A stretch of DNA of 64,000 nucleotides from Paenibacillus borealis (GTDB lineage Bacteria; Bacillota; Bacilli; Paenibacillales; Paenibacillaceae), in NCBI RefSeq assembly GCF_000758665.1, contig NZ_CP009285.1:2666001-2730000 (forward strand), read 5' to 3'. The translations under genes and the position numbers were made by a program. The notes beneath the pieces were generated by a model. That model searched no databases. It was not told where the DNA came from and was given only the letters and a program-made list of their open reading frames with translations. Shown piece by piece: positions 45,145 through 54,925 of the stretch (the stretch's first letter is position 1; each line of letters opens with the position of its first letter).

Positions 45145-48100
45145 ATGAGAACATCCAGGTATTGGCGCAAAATCACAGCCCTGCTGCTGGGCATGCTTCT
45201 GATTGTTCCGGCAACAGTCACCAATGTCTCGGCAGATATTGCCGCTACGCATGTGTACCACAATCATATGCCGAATTTCTGGGCGTATTATGACTTGAAT
45301 TCCTATAACTCCGCGTCTGTGGGCAGCCCGATCCGCTATACGTATGATGGTGAAGTCATCCAGTTGAAGCAGAACCCGCCTGCGGGTTATACCTATTATT
45401 TGCCGAACGGTTCCCCGATGCCGCATGATGATCTGGTCTCCTATTATTCGCATCACGCCAAGACTGGAGCGTATTTAACCTGGCCCTGGAGCGTGGCGGA
45501 CACGCTGCACAGCAATTATCCACAAGCGCAGATGCATGTAACGATGTCCGGCTCGGTTGTGAACAACGTGAACAGCATTATTCAACAAGGTAATGTAAGC
45601 GGATACAATAATCCGGCCTGGGGCACACCCTGGAAGAACGCCGTCGATCAGCTCAAAACAACAAACGGCAGCAACATGCTCGATCTGATCCATTTCTCCG
45701 GGCATCACTCCATGGGTCCGCTGGTCGGCAACGACTATTTGCTCAAGGATATGATCTATCATGGAGCCACATTGGCCCAGCCTTATTTTCTCGGAAGCAG
45801 CTATAAATCATCGAAAGGCTTCTTTCCAACGGAACTGGGTTTCTCTGAACGGATTATTCCGGTGCTGCAAAAGCTCGGCATCCAGTGGTCCGTAATCGGC
45901 AACAACCATTTCTCCCGTACGCTTAAGGACTATCCGCTGCTGAACAGTCCCGGCACGGATACGATGGTCTCTCCGCCCAACCGCAGTGACCTGCAGAATG
46001 TCAGTACAGCAGGCTCCTGGGTGAATGAACCGATGTTCAACGAGCAGCAGGTTGTCTATAACAAGTATCCTTTTGCCTCCACGGCCCATTGGGTCCGTTA
46101 TGTGGACCCGGCTACCGGGGCAGAATCCAAAGTGGTCGGCGTTCCGGTTGCACAGGCTCAGTCATGGGAAGAAGGATATCTGGGCCAGGTAAAAGCGGAT
46201 GTGCTTAAGCCGTATGAGAATCTGGTCGCGCAGAAGCAGATTTTTGTGGTGGCTCATGACGGGGATAATTCTTCCGGCCGGGCAGGCTCCGAGGAGACTT
46301 GGCGCAATGCCGGCAACGTCACCTATGCCAGCAGCGGTGTTACCGGTATGGGAATTGACGAGTATCTGCGCAATAATACACCAGCTGCCTCCGATGTTGT
46401 CCATGTTCAAGACGGCTCATGGATAGATACCCGGGATTCCTCTTCCGATCCGACCTGGTATCATTGGCATCTGCCGTTCGGCATCTGGAAAAGCCAGTTT
46501 GCCAGCTTCAATCAGGTGAACGGAACCTCTTACGCCCCGAAGAAGAATCTGTCCGGTGTCGAAGAAGGCATGACTGTATCCTTCGAGAAGGGCTACCATT
46601 ATCTGGAGCGTAACTTCGCGCTGCTGCAGGCTTCCCTGAATTATGCCAAGACAGCCGAGCAAATCTGGCTTGATGAGCATCCGAATTACTGGAAACCGGT
46701 TTATCCGATTGACCGCGAGGTGACTTACGAGGGCAATCAGCTCAACCCATGGATGATCTCCTATCCGGTCAAAGGGAACACTGCGAATGATTATTCCGGA
46801 GGAGCCAATCCTGCTGAATTGGCCTGGTATTTCCTGCTCCCGGCGATGGACTCCGGTTTCGGGTATTACGACGAGAATGTGGATGACAGCGTGAAGCCTG
46901 CCCTGTCCTTCAATCAGTCGCTGTATTTCTCCAAGCCCTACGTTACGCAAAAGCTGGCCAAAGACAAAACCGGCCCCTCCGTATGGTGGCCGCAGCGTTA
47001 CCCGTACAATCCGGGCAGCGCCAATGTCAGCAAGGCAGAGGGCTGGACGCTGCAGCATTTCAATAATGTGTTCTCCATTTATACCTATGCCTTCGATACC
47101 AGCGGAATCAGCGATATCAAGGTGAAGGTCCGGGCACACCGCGATAAGACGGCAGATGCTGTGGACAATACTTTCAAGGTCTATGACCCTGCGGGTCTGG
47201 CCGCAGCAGGAATACCCAATATCGACCCTGCCAAGGTCGGTAACTGGACTGAATACCCGATGACAGTCCGCGATCTCAGCACGGATATCAATGGGGTCGA
47301 CTGGCAGCCAAGCAGCAAGGCCGTCATGCAGAAGGTTCCGGCTACGGACATCGGCAATCTGTATTTCAGTTATATCTCCGACTACCGTGACCAGCTGGTG
47401 GACTACTATATTGAAGCCAAAGACGCTAAGGGCAATGTAACGAAAAGCGATATCCAGCAGGTATATGTCGGAGCCGGCAAATACACCTTGGCAAACGGCA
47501 AATACACCGAGAGCATGCAGGGGACTGTTGAAGGAACGCATCCGTTTATTACAGATGTGCCGGCAGTTCCGGATACGGAAGCCCCGTCTGTGCCAGTTAA
47601 TCTTCAGGCAGCCGTGGTCAATGCTTCTTCTGTCGGATTAACCTGGAGCGCGGCTACCGATAATATCCGTGTGACAGGTTATGAGATCTACCGCGATGGC
47701 ATCAAAATCGGTACATCTCCGTCTGCTTCGTATACAGACAGCGGCTTGTCCTCCTCTACGACGTATGAATACAAAGTCAAAGCTTATGATGCTTCAGGCA
47801 ATCTGTCCGGACTGAGTGCGCTTGCATCCGCCACAACGCCCGCAGGGAATAATGTAACCATCTATTACAAGCAGGGCTACACCACACCTTACATCCACTA
47901 CCGTCCGGCTGCAGGCACTTGGACGACTGCGCCGGGCGTAGCGATTCCTGCGGCTGAAGTGGCAGGCTACAACAAAATTACGATCAACATCGGTGCAGCC
48001 ACCCAGCTGGAAGCCTGCTTCAACAATGGCAGCGGCACCTGGGACAGCAACGGCGGCAGCAACTATCTGTTCGGTACCGGCACCTGGACCTATACTCCGA

Positions 48101-48966
48101 CCGGGCAAATTCAGGCGGGCGCTCCGGCTGTTCCGAGCGCCACGCCAACGGCAACGCCGAGCGCCACGCCAACGGCAACGCCGAGCGCCACACCGACGGC
48201 CACGCCGAGTGCAACGCCGACAGCTACGCCGAGTGCAACGCCAACGGCTACGGCAACAGTGTCGCCGACGGCTACGCCGAGTGCAACGCCGAGCGCCACA
48301 CCGACGGCCACGCCGACAGCTACGCCGAGCGCTACGCCAACGGCAACGCCAACCGCCACTCCGGTGGGAAATACAGCGGTGATCTACTATAAGAATGCGG
48401 CCTACAGCAATTCATATATTCATTACAAGTTGGATGGGGCGACGGTCTGGACGACCTCGCCAGGCGTGCAGATGCAGGCATCCGCATTCAGCGGCTACAA
48501 GGCGATTACCATCCAGCTCAGTACCGCGACAGGCCTCACGGCCGCGTTTAATAACGGCAGCGGAACCTGGGACAACAATGGCGGCAGCAATTATCACTTT
48601 AATGCTGGCAGCTCAAGTCTGGCAGGAGGAAGTCTTACCACCGGAGAACCTCAGGCGGACAGCGTGACGTTCCGGGTCACTGTCCCGGCCACCACTCCTG
48701 CGAGCGGGCCGGTCTACCTGACCGGGTCGTTCAACAGCTGGAACGCAGCAGACCCGGCGTATCAGCTGACCAAAGGCAGCGACGGCGTGTACTCCATCAC
48801 CATGAGCCTGCCGGCAGGAACAGCCGTGACGTATAAGCTGACGCGCGGCAGCTGGGCTACGGTCGAGACTGCATCCGGCGGAGCAGATATTGCAAACCGG
48901 ACGCTTACGCCGGCAGGTGGTGCAAAGACCGTCACGTTGACCGTGCAGCGCTGGAAGGATCAGTAA
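45145..48966 (+). CDS. Secreted GH119-type alpha-amylase with FN3, CBM25 and CBM20-like modules
   Basis: A 1273-residue protein with a signal peptide (1-30). The catalytic region (about 31-800) starts with [11 protein letters not shown], a GH57-like strand, and contains [13 protein letters not shown] with E230 and [12 protein letters not shown] with D372. These match, within one residue in numbering, the Glu and Asp proposed as catalytic pair for family GH119 (IgtZ), a family related to GH57. The tail is FN3 (about 812-902), CBM25 (about 905-982), an (SATPTATP)n linker (about 995-1072), CBM25 (about 1077-1165) and a CBM20-like domain (about 1172-1273). It follows the GH13 gene after 87 bp. 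Confidence 0.85.
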   Translation: MRTSRYWRKITALLLGMLLIVPATVTNVSADIAATHVYHNHMPNFWAYYDLNSYNSASVGSPIRYTYDGEVIQLKQNPPAGYTYYLPNGSPMPHDDLVSYYSHHAKTGAYLTWPWSVADTLHSNYPQAQMHVTMSGSVVNNVNSIIQQGNVSGYNNPAWGTPWKNAVDQLKTTNGSNMLDLIHFSGHHSMGPLVGNDYLLKDMIYHGATLAQPYFLGSSYKSSKGFFPTELGFSERIIPVLQKLGIQWSVIGNNHFSRTLKDYPLLNSPGTDTMVSPPNRSDLQNVSTAGSWVNEPMFNEQQVVYNKYPFASTAHWVRYVDPATGAESKVVGVPVAQAQSWEEGYLGQVKADVLKPYENLVAQKQIFVVAHDGDNSSGRAGSEETWRNAGNVTYASSGVTGMGIDEYLRNNTPAASDVVHVQDGSWIDTRDSSSDPTWYHWHLPFGIWKSQFASFNQVNGTSYAPKKNLSGVEEGMTVSFEKGYHYLERNFALLQASLNYAKTAEQIWLDEHPNYWKPVYPIDREVTYEGNQLNPWMISYPVKGNTANDYSGGANPAELAWYFLLPAMDSGFGYYDENVDDSVKPALSFNQSLYFSKPYVTQKLAKDKTGPSVWWPQRYPYNPGSANVSKAEGWTLQHFNNVFSIYTYAFDTSGISDIKVKVRAHRDKTADAVDNTFKVYDPAGLAAAGIPNIDPAKVGNWTEYPMTVRDLSTDINGVDWQPSSKAVMQKVPATDIGNLYFSYISDYRDQLVDYYIEAKDAKGNVTKSDIQQVYVGAGKYTLANGKYTESMQGTVEGTHPFITDVPAVPDTEAPSVPVNLQAAVVNASSVGLTWSAATDNIRVTGYEIYRDGIKIGTSPSASYTDSGLSSSTTYEYKVKAYDASGNLSGLSALASATTPAGNNVTIYYKQGYTTPYIHYRPAAGTWTTAPGVAIPAAEVAGYNKITINIGAATQLEACFNNGSGTWDSNGGSNYLFGTGTWTYTPTGQIQAGAPAVPSATPTATPSATPTATPSATPTATPSATPTATPSATPTATATVSPTATPSATPSATPTATPTATPSATPTATPTATPVGNTAVIYYKNAAYSNSYIHYKLDGATVWTTSPGVQMQASAFSGYKAITIQLSTATGLTAAFNNGSGTWDNNGGSNYHFNAGSSSLAGGSLTTGEPQADSVTFRVTVPATTPASGPVYLTGSFNSWNAADPAYQLTKGSDGVYSITMSLPAGTAVTYKLTRGSWATVETASGGADIANRTLTPAGGAKTVTLTVQRWKDQ

Positions 48967-49157
48967 CCGTCTGCATTCCGTGCTTACACAAAAAGTGTGT
49001 TCATCTAATTAGAGCGGAAATGATCTCTCCTAGCTACACTTTAGTTAACAACCTCACAAGTTGCCAGTAATCGTTGGCGGGACTAGCGCAAAATTTCATT
49101 ACTTCACACCCGATTAGTTACCGGCAGGATTGAGATTATAAGAAGCTCTGTAGGCAT

Positions 49158-49350
49158 AATTGTTGTACGTTCTACAACTTTGAACCCTAGATATCTGGAT
49201 GTGCGGAAGGATTGTTGTATGAAATACAACAATTCTCCCGCTAACCCTCATCGAGAAGGGGAAATGCTGCATTTGATACAACAATTCTGGATCTGAGCCA
49301 ATATAATGAGGAAAATGTTGTATTTTGTGCAAGATTTTAAGAAAACCTAC
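49158..49350. repeat. Interspersed ~200-bp repeat, copy 2
   Basis: Homologous to 15566-15770 in the same orientation. This copy keeps a perfect TTGTTGTAT-GAA-ATACAACAA hairpin that has decayed in copy 1. Between here and 49600 only an imperfect AAATGG/CCATTT and TCGC/GCGA inverted structure (about 49490-49545) is seen, no gene. Confidence 0.85.
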
Positions 49351-49601
49351 CGGATTCCAACCACAAAGAGCGGCTGAATCGATATTTGTTAAAGAGTTAA
49401 TAGATAACTCCAGGTAAAGGAATTTTTTGGAAAGTTAAAGGTAGATTATTGGTCCAAAGACTACAAAGAGAAAGTGTACAAAGAATCGCTCCTTTTTAAA
49501 TGGTGTGTGGTCCTGCCATTTAATAACGGGCGATTTTTATTCTTGTTATTGATGGTTTGAAGGATTGGAGGGTGAAGGAGAGAGGGGTGATAATTGATAG
49601 G

Positions 49602-49784
<183 letters not shown>

Positions 49785-49943
49785 TTGAAGCTTTCAAGGT
49801 TTTAAAGGGTCTACAGGTTTGCCGTAACTCCTCCTCTTAAACAGCGGAGCGGACGGACTGATTGTGGAGAAGCGGCAGCGGTCGCCTTTGTGTCCGGATT
49901 TTCACCGATAAGGTAAAATAAATAAAAATCTGGACACAACAGC

Positions 49944-50126
49944 GATCGGAACAACAGTCCGTTTGTGTAGCGTTCACGGCGAGTTCTAACGTCCCTCCTG
50001 CTCCGATCACAACAACAGTCCGTTTGCATAGCGTCCACAGCGAGTTCTAACGTCGCTCCTGCTCCGATCACAACAACGGTCCGTTTGCGTAGCGTTCACA
50101 GCAAGTTCTAACGTCGCTCCTACTCT
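49944..50126. repeat. 61-bp tandem repeat, three copies plus a decayed fourth
   Basis: Units start at 49944, 50005 and 50066, each beginning GATC(A/G)(C/G)AACAAC, followed by GTCCGTTTG, TAGCGT, CACAGCGAGTTCTAACGTC and CTCCTGCTC. A degenerate unit continues from 50127 to about 50200. Confidence 0.9.
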
Positions 50127-50226
50127 GATCAAAACTACTATCGAAGTTACGTCCGTTTACAAAGCGTCCGTACAATCACCAACATTCCTCCGACTCATAG
50201 CAATAGGTTCAGCTTCTCCAACCCAT

Positions 50227-50243
50227 TTTACACTCCGTTGATA
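50227..50243 (+). promoter_or_regulatory. Candidate Pho box upstream of the histidine kinase gene
   Basis: TTTACA (50227-50232) and TTGATA (50238-50243) are direct TTAACA-like hexamers 11 bp apart, the PhoP-binding pattern, 84 bp before the kinase start. Confidence 0.5.
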
Positions 50244-50326
50244 ATCGCCGCCGGAACTGGTATTTTGACGAAAATGGAGGTAGGATGTTCTCAAGGACAC
50301 AATGATAAGGAAGAGGACTACTACTG

Positions 50327-52120
50327 ATGAAACCGTTCCGCGTTCGGCTTACATTCATACTCATGGCCCTGATCGGGATATCCATGACCGGGGCTGGCAT
50401 TACAATGGCCCAGCTGTTTAAGGATTCACATATTTCCGTGCTGGAAGAAAACATGTCCCGGGAAATAAATCTGCTCTCCGGCACGTTTACGTTCAAGGAT
50501 ATCCGCAGTCCGGATGCCATGGATTACTATACAGACCAGGCCCGGAAGATATCCACACTGACAGGTTCGCGGATCACCTTTATTACGAAGGAAGGCCGGG
50601 TTATCGGCGATTCGGAACGCAATCCGCTGGAAATGGACAATCACTCCACCCGTGAAGAAGAGCTGATCGCTGCAAAAGAAGGGATTGGCCGGGCGATCCG
50701 GTACAGTGATACGCTGGACCGCGAAATGCTGTATGTCGCTGGTGCGGTAGTCTCGGACCAGGGCTTCGACGGATATATCCGGCTGTCGATGGGACTGGAT
50801 GCAGTCACGGAGGGGCTGAACCGGGCGTGGATGATCATGGCCGGCGGACTCGTGCTGCTCTTTATTGCGGCAACTTTTGTGAGCTATAAGGTGGCGTCCA
50901 GCATGACTTCACCGCTTGAGCAGATTACGAGAGTCGCGCGGCGTATCACTGATCTGGATTACGATGCCCGTGTGCCGATGAAGCGTAAGGATGAGATCGG
51001 CCAGCTGGCGACGGCGATCAATGCGATGGCGGACAGTCTGCAGGCCCAGCTGAAGACCATCCGCGACAACGAGGATCTGCTGCAAAGCGTGCTCGATAAC
51101 ATGACCGGCGGAATCGTGATGATTAACGCCGAAGGGGAGATTGCCCTGCTTAACCGGGCGGCGGAGCGGCTGCTTGATGTGAAGAACAGCGAGATGACCG
51201 GGCATTCCTACAAAGAGATCAAGCATCATTATGAGCTGACCCGTCTGATTGAAGAGGGCGTATCCGCAGGCGAGCCAGTCCATGAGGAGCGTATTATCTA
51301 TAATCCGGTGGAGCGGATCGTACGTCTGGATGGGGTTCCGATGATTCAGGACGGCTCCACCCGGGGGATGCTGTTCCTGCTGCAGGAGGTTACGGAAATC
51401 CGCCGTCTGGAGAAAATGCGCAGCGAATTCGTCGCGAATGTCTCCCATGAGCTGAAGACCCCTGTAGCTGCGGTAAAAGGCTTCGCCGAAACCCTGCTAG
51501 GCGGAGGTGTTACGGATGAGAAGACAGCACGTTCATTCCTGCAGATTATTTATGATGAGAATGAACGGCTTAACCGCCTGATCGGAGACATTCTGGAATT
51601 GTCCAAAATCGAATCCAAACGCGTCCAGCTGGACTGCTCGCCGGTCCATCTAATCGAGTTCTTCGATTCTGTGCTGGAAACGCTCAGCAAGGTGGCAGAG
51701 AAGAAGAAGATTACACTCAGCTCAGATGTGCCGCCGGAGCTGTTCATTGAGGGGGATGAAGACAAGCTGCGGCAGATCTTCATGAATCTGCTCTCGAATG
51801 CGATTAACTACACGCAGGATGGGGGAAATGTAAGAGTCACCGTAGTGAACATTCAGAAGGCAGACGGGACGGAGAGTGTACGCTTTACCGTCAGTGATAC
51901 AGGCATGGGGATTCCGCGCAAAGATCTGCCGCGTATCTTCGAACGCTTCTACCGGGTGGACAAAGCCCGTTCCAGAAGCTCCGGTGGAACCGGCCTGGGC
52001 TTGTCTATCGTGAAGCATCTGGTGGAGCTGCACCGCGGCTCGATTACGGTAGAGAGCGATCTGGGTATCGGCAGCTCCTTCATCCTTGAACTTCCGCTGC
52101 TGCAGGAGGAGAACGCGTAG
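50327..52120 (+). CDS. phoR: PhoR-like sensor histidine kinase
   Basis: A 597-residue membrane kinase. Two transmembrane helices (about 7-28 and 167-186) flank an extracellular sensor of ~140 residues; HAMP (about 190-240), PAS (about 250-350), the HisKA motif VSHELKTPVAAVKGF with H374, and HATPase boxes LLSNAINYT, DTGMGIP and GGTGLGLSIV follow. Architecture and position next to polA and a PhoP-type regulator fit PhoR, the phosphate-starvation sensor. In B. subtilis phoP precedes phoR; here the kinase gene comes first and is separated from the regulator by 192 bp containing a Pho box. Confidence 0.85.
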   Translation: MKPFRVRLTFILMALIGISMTGAGITMAQLFKDSHISVLEENMSREINLLSGTFTFKDIRSPDAMDYYTDQARKISTLTGSRITFITKEGRVIGDSERNPLEMDNHSTREEELIAAKEGIGRAIRYSDTLDREMLYVAGAVVSDQGFDGYIRLSMGLDAVTEGLNRAWMIMAGGLVLLFIAATFVSYKVASSMTSPLEQITRVARRITDLDYDARVPMKRKDEIGQLATAINAMADSLQAQLKTIRDNEDLLQSVLDNMTGGIVMINAEGEIALLNRAAERLLDVKNSEMTGHSYKEIKHHYELTRLIEEGVSAGEPVHEERIIYNPVERIVRLDGVPMIQDGSTRGMLFLLQEVTEIRRLEKMRSEFVANVSHELKTPVAAVKGFAETLLGGGVTDEKTARSFLQIIYDENERLNRLIGDILELSKIESKRVQLDCSPVHLIEFFDSVLETLSKVAEKKKITLSSDVPPELFIEGDEDKLRQIFMNLLSNAINYTQDGGNVRVTVVNIQKADGTESVRFTVSDTGMGIPRKDLPRIFERFYRVDKARSRSSGGTGLGLSIVKHLVELHRGSITVESDLGIGSSFILELPLLQEENA

Positions 52121-52213
52121 CCTGCAACGGTTCAATTCTGGCAGGACATCCGTCTTAAGCCTGCGGATAGGGCGCATGTCCTGATTTGATTGTATGTCAG
52201 CAAAGGGGTAATA

Positions 52214-52258
52214 TTAAATTCGTAATTTTACACCAAGTTAACATTGTGGTGCTATGAT
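52214..52258 (+). promoter_or_regulatory. Pho box and promoter upstream of phoP
   Basis: TTTACA (52227-52232) and TTAACA (52238-52243), 11 bp apart, with a weaker TTAAAT at 52214, precede a TATGAT -10 (52253-52258). The site fits PhoP autoregulation. Confidence 0.7.
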
Positions 52259-52312
52259 GTGCATGTATGCAGTTATGTAAAATTAATAACCTATGAAAAG
52301 ACGGGGGAACCT

Positions 52313-53041
52313 ATGGCACAACGATTGCTTGTCATTGAAGACGAACCGACACTGGCCCGGCTGCTGTCTTATAACCTGACGCAGGAAGGCTACGAAGTGA
52401 CGGTGGAGGATCATGGAACGGCAGGATACGACCGTGCGACTAGAGAACCTTTTGACCTGATCGTACTGGATCTTATGCTGCCCGGCATGAACGGCATTGA
52501 CATTCTGGATAAATTGCGTGGACAAGGCATACGCACACCGGTCATTGTGCTGACGGCCAAGAATGCTGAAGAAGATGTAGTCCGGGGGCTGAAATCGGGA
52601 GCGGATGATTACATAACCAAACCGTTTGGCGTCTCCGAATTACTGGCCCGTGTCAGTGCTGTCCTGCGCCGGATATCCGGCCTTGCCGAAGAGGCGCCAC
52701 CGGAAACGGCGGTATCCGCATCGACCATTATCCTGGGACAGCTGGAAATCTACCCGGAACGTTACGAAGTCTCTCTGGGCGGACAGAGCATTAATCTGCG
52801 GCCGAAGGAATTTGAAGTTCTGCTGTATCTGGCCCGCAAGCCGGGTGTGGTTCTGACGCGCGATGATCTGATGAATGCGGTCTGGGGCTTCGATTATATC
52901 GGCGGCCAGCGTACCGTAGACGTTCATGTCAGCTCGCTGCGCAAGAAGCTTGAGCTTGATCCTGAATCCGTGCATATTGATTCCATCCGCGGCGTCGGCT
53001 ATAAGCTGGTCGTGAACAAGAAGAGAACACCAGTCATTTGA
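52313..53041 (+). CDS. phoP: PhoP-like response regulator (OmpR family)
   Basis: A 242-residue regulator. ATG 52313 (MAQRLLVIED) is chosen over 52244 because GGGGGAA sits before it. Receiver domain: acidic pocket ED at 9-10, phospho-acceptor D53 (VLDLMLPGMNG), T/K in VLTAKNA and ITKPF. C-terminal winged helix (about 145-240) with LRPKEFEVLLYLARKPG, YIGGQRTVDVHVSSLRKKLE (recognition part) and RGVGYKLV. Works with the upstream kinase to activate phosphate-starvation genes. Confidence 0.9.
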   Translation: MAQRLLVIEDEPTLARLLSYNLTQEGYEVTVEDHGTAGYDRATREPFDLIVLDLMLPGMNGIDILDKLRGQGIRTPVIVLTAKNAEEDVVRGLKSGADDYITKPFGVSELLARVSAVLRRISGLAEEAPPETAVSASTIILGQLEIYPERYEVSLGGQSINLRPKEFEVLLYLARKPGVVLTRDDLMNAVWGFDYIGGQRTVDVHVSSLRKKLELDPESVHIDSIRGVGYKLVVNKKRTPVI

Positions 53042-53088
53042 TATGGCGGTGTTCTTTTTCTGGTACACTTGTCCTGCTGATTTTTGAT

Positions 53089-53142
53089 TTTACACTGCGT
53101 TAACAATTCTCTAGAGCTCTATTTACACTGAAAGCTTATCAT
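53089..53142 (+). promoter_or_regulatory. Phased Pho box and promoter upstream of pstB
   Basis: TTTACA (53089-53094), TTAACA (53100-53105) and TTTACA (53122-53127) fall on an exact 11-bp phase (one weak position between them). A TATCAT -10 at 53137-53142 follows the last box, which would act as -35. Start of pstB is 39 bp further on. Confidence 0.72.
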
Positions 53143-53180
53143 GGGGAACGAAGATGATGAGAAGGAGACAATAGAAACTA

Positions 53181-53936
53181 ATGAAATCCATCATTGACAT
53201 AGAGAAACTTGATCTCTACTATGAGTCATTTCACGCGCTGAAGAATGTGGATCTGCAAATTCCGGAGAAACAGGTTACCGCTTTTATCGGTCCTTCCGGC
53301 TGCGGAAAGTCCACGCTGCTGCGTACCCTAAATCGAATGAACGACATGATTCCCGGAACACGCATTGAAGGAAAAGTAAACATCGGCGGTAAAAATATTT
53401 ACAGCGACGAGATTGAAGTGGAAAGTCTGCGCAAGCAGGTGGGAATGGTATTCCAGCAGCCCAATCCTTTTCCAAAGTCGATTTATGACAATGTAGCTTA
53501 CGGTCCGCGCCTCCATGGGGTGAAGGGCAAAGCCGAGCTTGATGTCATTGTGGAGCAAAGCCTGCGCCAATCCGCACTCTGGGAGGAAGTGAAGGATTTC
53601 CTCAAGAAATCTGCCCTCAGCCTGTCCGGCGGCCAGCAGCAGCGTCTCTGCATTGCCAGAGCCCTTGCCGTACAGCCCGATATTCTGCTTATGGACGAGG
53701 CAACCTCTGCGCTTGATCCGGTGTCCACGCTGAAGATCGAGGAACTGGTACAGGAGCTGCGCGATAAGTATACGATTGTAATGGTCACGCATAATATGCA
53801 TCAGGCTGCCCGGGTATCGGGTCGTACCGTGTTTTTCCTGAACGGCGTCATCGTGGAGGCTCAGGATACGGAACTGCTGTTCTCGAATCCCAAAGACTCC
53901 CGCACAGAAGATTATATATCCGGCCGGTTCGGCTAA
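53181..53936 (+). CDS. pstB: Phosphate ABC transporter ATP-binding protein PstB
   Basis: A 251-residue ABC ATPase. Walker [10 protein letters not shown] (37-45), Q-loop [21 protein letters not shown] (typical of PstB), signature LSGGQQQRL, Walker [14 protein letters not shown] and a His switch [12 protein letters not shown]. It powers high-affinity phosphate import with PstS, PstC and PstA, none of which is encoded near it here. A phased Pho box precedes it and phoU follows after ~120 bp, so it is part of the Pho regulon. Confidence 0.95.
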   Translation: MKSIIDIEKLDLYYESFHALKNVDLQIPEKQVTAFIGPSGCGKSTLLRTLNRMNDMIPGTRIEGKVNIGGKNIYSDEIEVESLRKQVGMVFQQPNPFPKSIYDNVAYGPRLHGVKGKAELDVIVEQSLRQSALWEEVKDFLKKSALSLSGGQQQRLCIARALAVQPDILLMDEATSALDPVSTLKIEELVQELRDKYTIVMVTHNMHQAARVSGRTVFFLNGVIVEAQDTELLFSNPKDSRTEDYISGRFG

Positions 53937-54059
53937 GCGGCAGAGGAATCCGTTCGCGGAAAGAAATCAGCGGTATAAGCTGAACTTAAGAATGCTTTAC
54001 AGGTGATTCTTGAGTTCACTCTATATGACCATATGTTTTTGAGGAGGATCGTTTTCAAT

Positions 54060-54719
54060 ATGATTCGCAGAAAAGAATTCGATAAAGATCTGGAAGAACT
54101 GCGCAGTCTGCTGGAGCAGATGGGCGAGCATGTTACGGATGCGCTGGAAGGTGCAGTACTCGCTTTGCAGAATCTGGACACCGTGCGGGCACAGGAAATT
54201 GTTAAGAACGATTTGCGGCTGAATGCCATGGAGGACCGGATTATGGAGATCGGCTCACGGCTGATTATCACTCAGCAGCCGGTAGCGAAGGATCTGCGCC
54301 GCATTATTGTGGCCTTCAAAATTTCCAGTGACCTCGAGCGTATGGGCGATCTTGCACTGGATGTGGCCAAGGTAACCATGCGTATCCAGGGGCAGCAGCT
54401 GATTAAACCGCTTGTGGATATTCCGCGGATGGCCGAGATTGTTACCGTAATGATCTCAGAGGCGATTCAGTCCTATCTGGATGAGAACACCGATCTGGCC
54501 TACAAAATGGCTCAGGACGACGATCAGGTAGACGGGCTGTACAGCGCAATGATTAATGAACTGTACACTTACATGGTTCAGAAGCCTGAATCGGTTAATC
54601 AGGCTATGCTGCTCACGCTGGTCGGACGTTATATTGAGCGTATCGCCGATCATGCGACCAACATTGGCGAGAGCGTAGTGTATCTTGTAACGGGTAAACG
54701 TCCGGATTTGAATCAATAA
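54060..54719 (+). CDS. phoU: Phosphate transport regulator PhoU
   Basis: A 219-residue all-helical protein with two PhoU repeats. Characteristic: FDKDLEELRSLLEQMGEHV, a first metal-binding-like segment (NAMEDRIMEIGSRLI), QPVAKDLRRIIVAFKISSDLERMGDLA and its C-terminal counterpart YIERIADHATNIGESVVYL. ATG 54060 (MIRRKEF) is chosen; GAGGAGG lies ~12 bases upstream. It represses phosphate signalling via the transporter and the kinase in other bacteria. Ends in a terminator, closing the pho cluster. Confidence 0.94.
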   Translation: MIRRKEFDKDLEELRSLLEQMGEHVTDALEGAVLALQNLDTVRAQEIVKNDLRLNAMEDRIMEIGSRLIITQQPVAKDLRRIIVAFKISSDLERMGDLALDVAKVTMRIQGQQLIKPLVDIPRMAEIVTVMISEAIQSYLDENTDLAYKMAQDDDQVDGLYSAMINELYTYMVQKPESVNQAMLLTLVGRYIERIADHATNIGESVVYLVTGKRPDLNQ

Positions 54720-54736
54720 AAGCATAGGGTACGACA

Positions 54737-54774
54737 GCAAGCCTTCATCCCCGGAGGCTTGCCTTTTTTGTTTT
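54737..54774 (+). terminator. Terminator after phoU
   Basis: GCAAGCCTTC and GGAGGCTTGC pair around ATCCCC; CTTTTTTGTTTT follows. Confidence 0.9.
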
Positions 54775-54925
54775 AAAGTGCTGTACGGTTGGAAATCCTG
54801 CTTAGAATGGCTCAAGCTGAAGACACGGTGTGAATCCGGCTTCATTCTGGGCGCTCAGGTTCTTTTTTATGCGGGGCATATGGTACTATATAAGAAGTAA
54901 GCAAGATTAAAGGCGAGGTGCTAGA

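Noticed and set aside
49944..50126. 61-bp array as a possible CRISPR or origin iterons
   Set aside because: Units are identical along their whole length with no spacer part, and there is no replication gene or DnaA-box cluster next to it.
54780..54900. Possible regulatory hairpin (AGAATG/CATTCT) before polA
   Set aside because: Only short arms with mismatches and no known motif.
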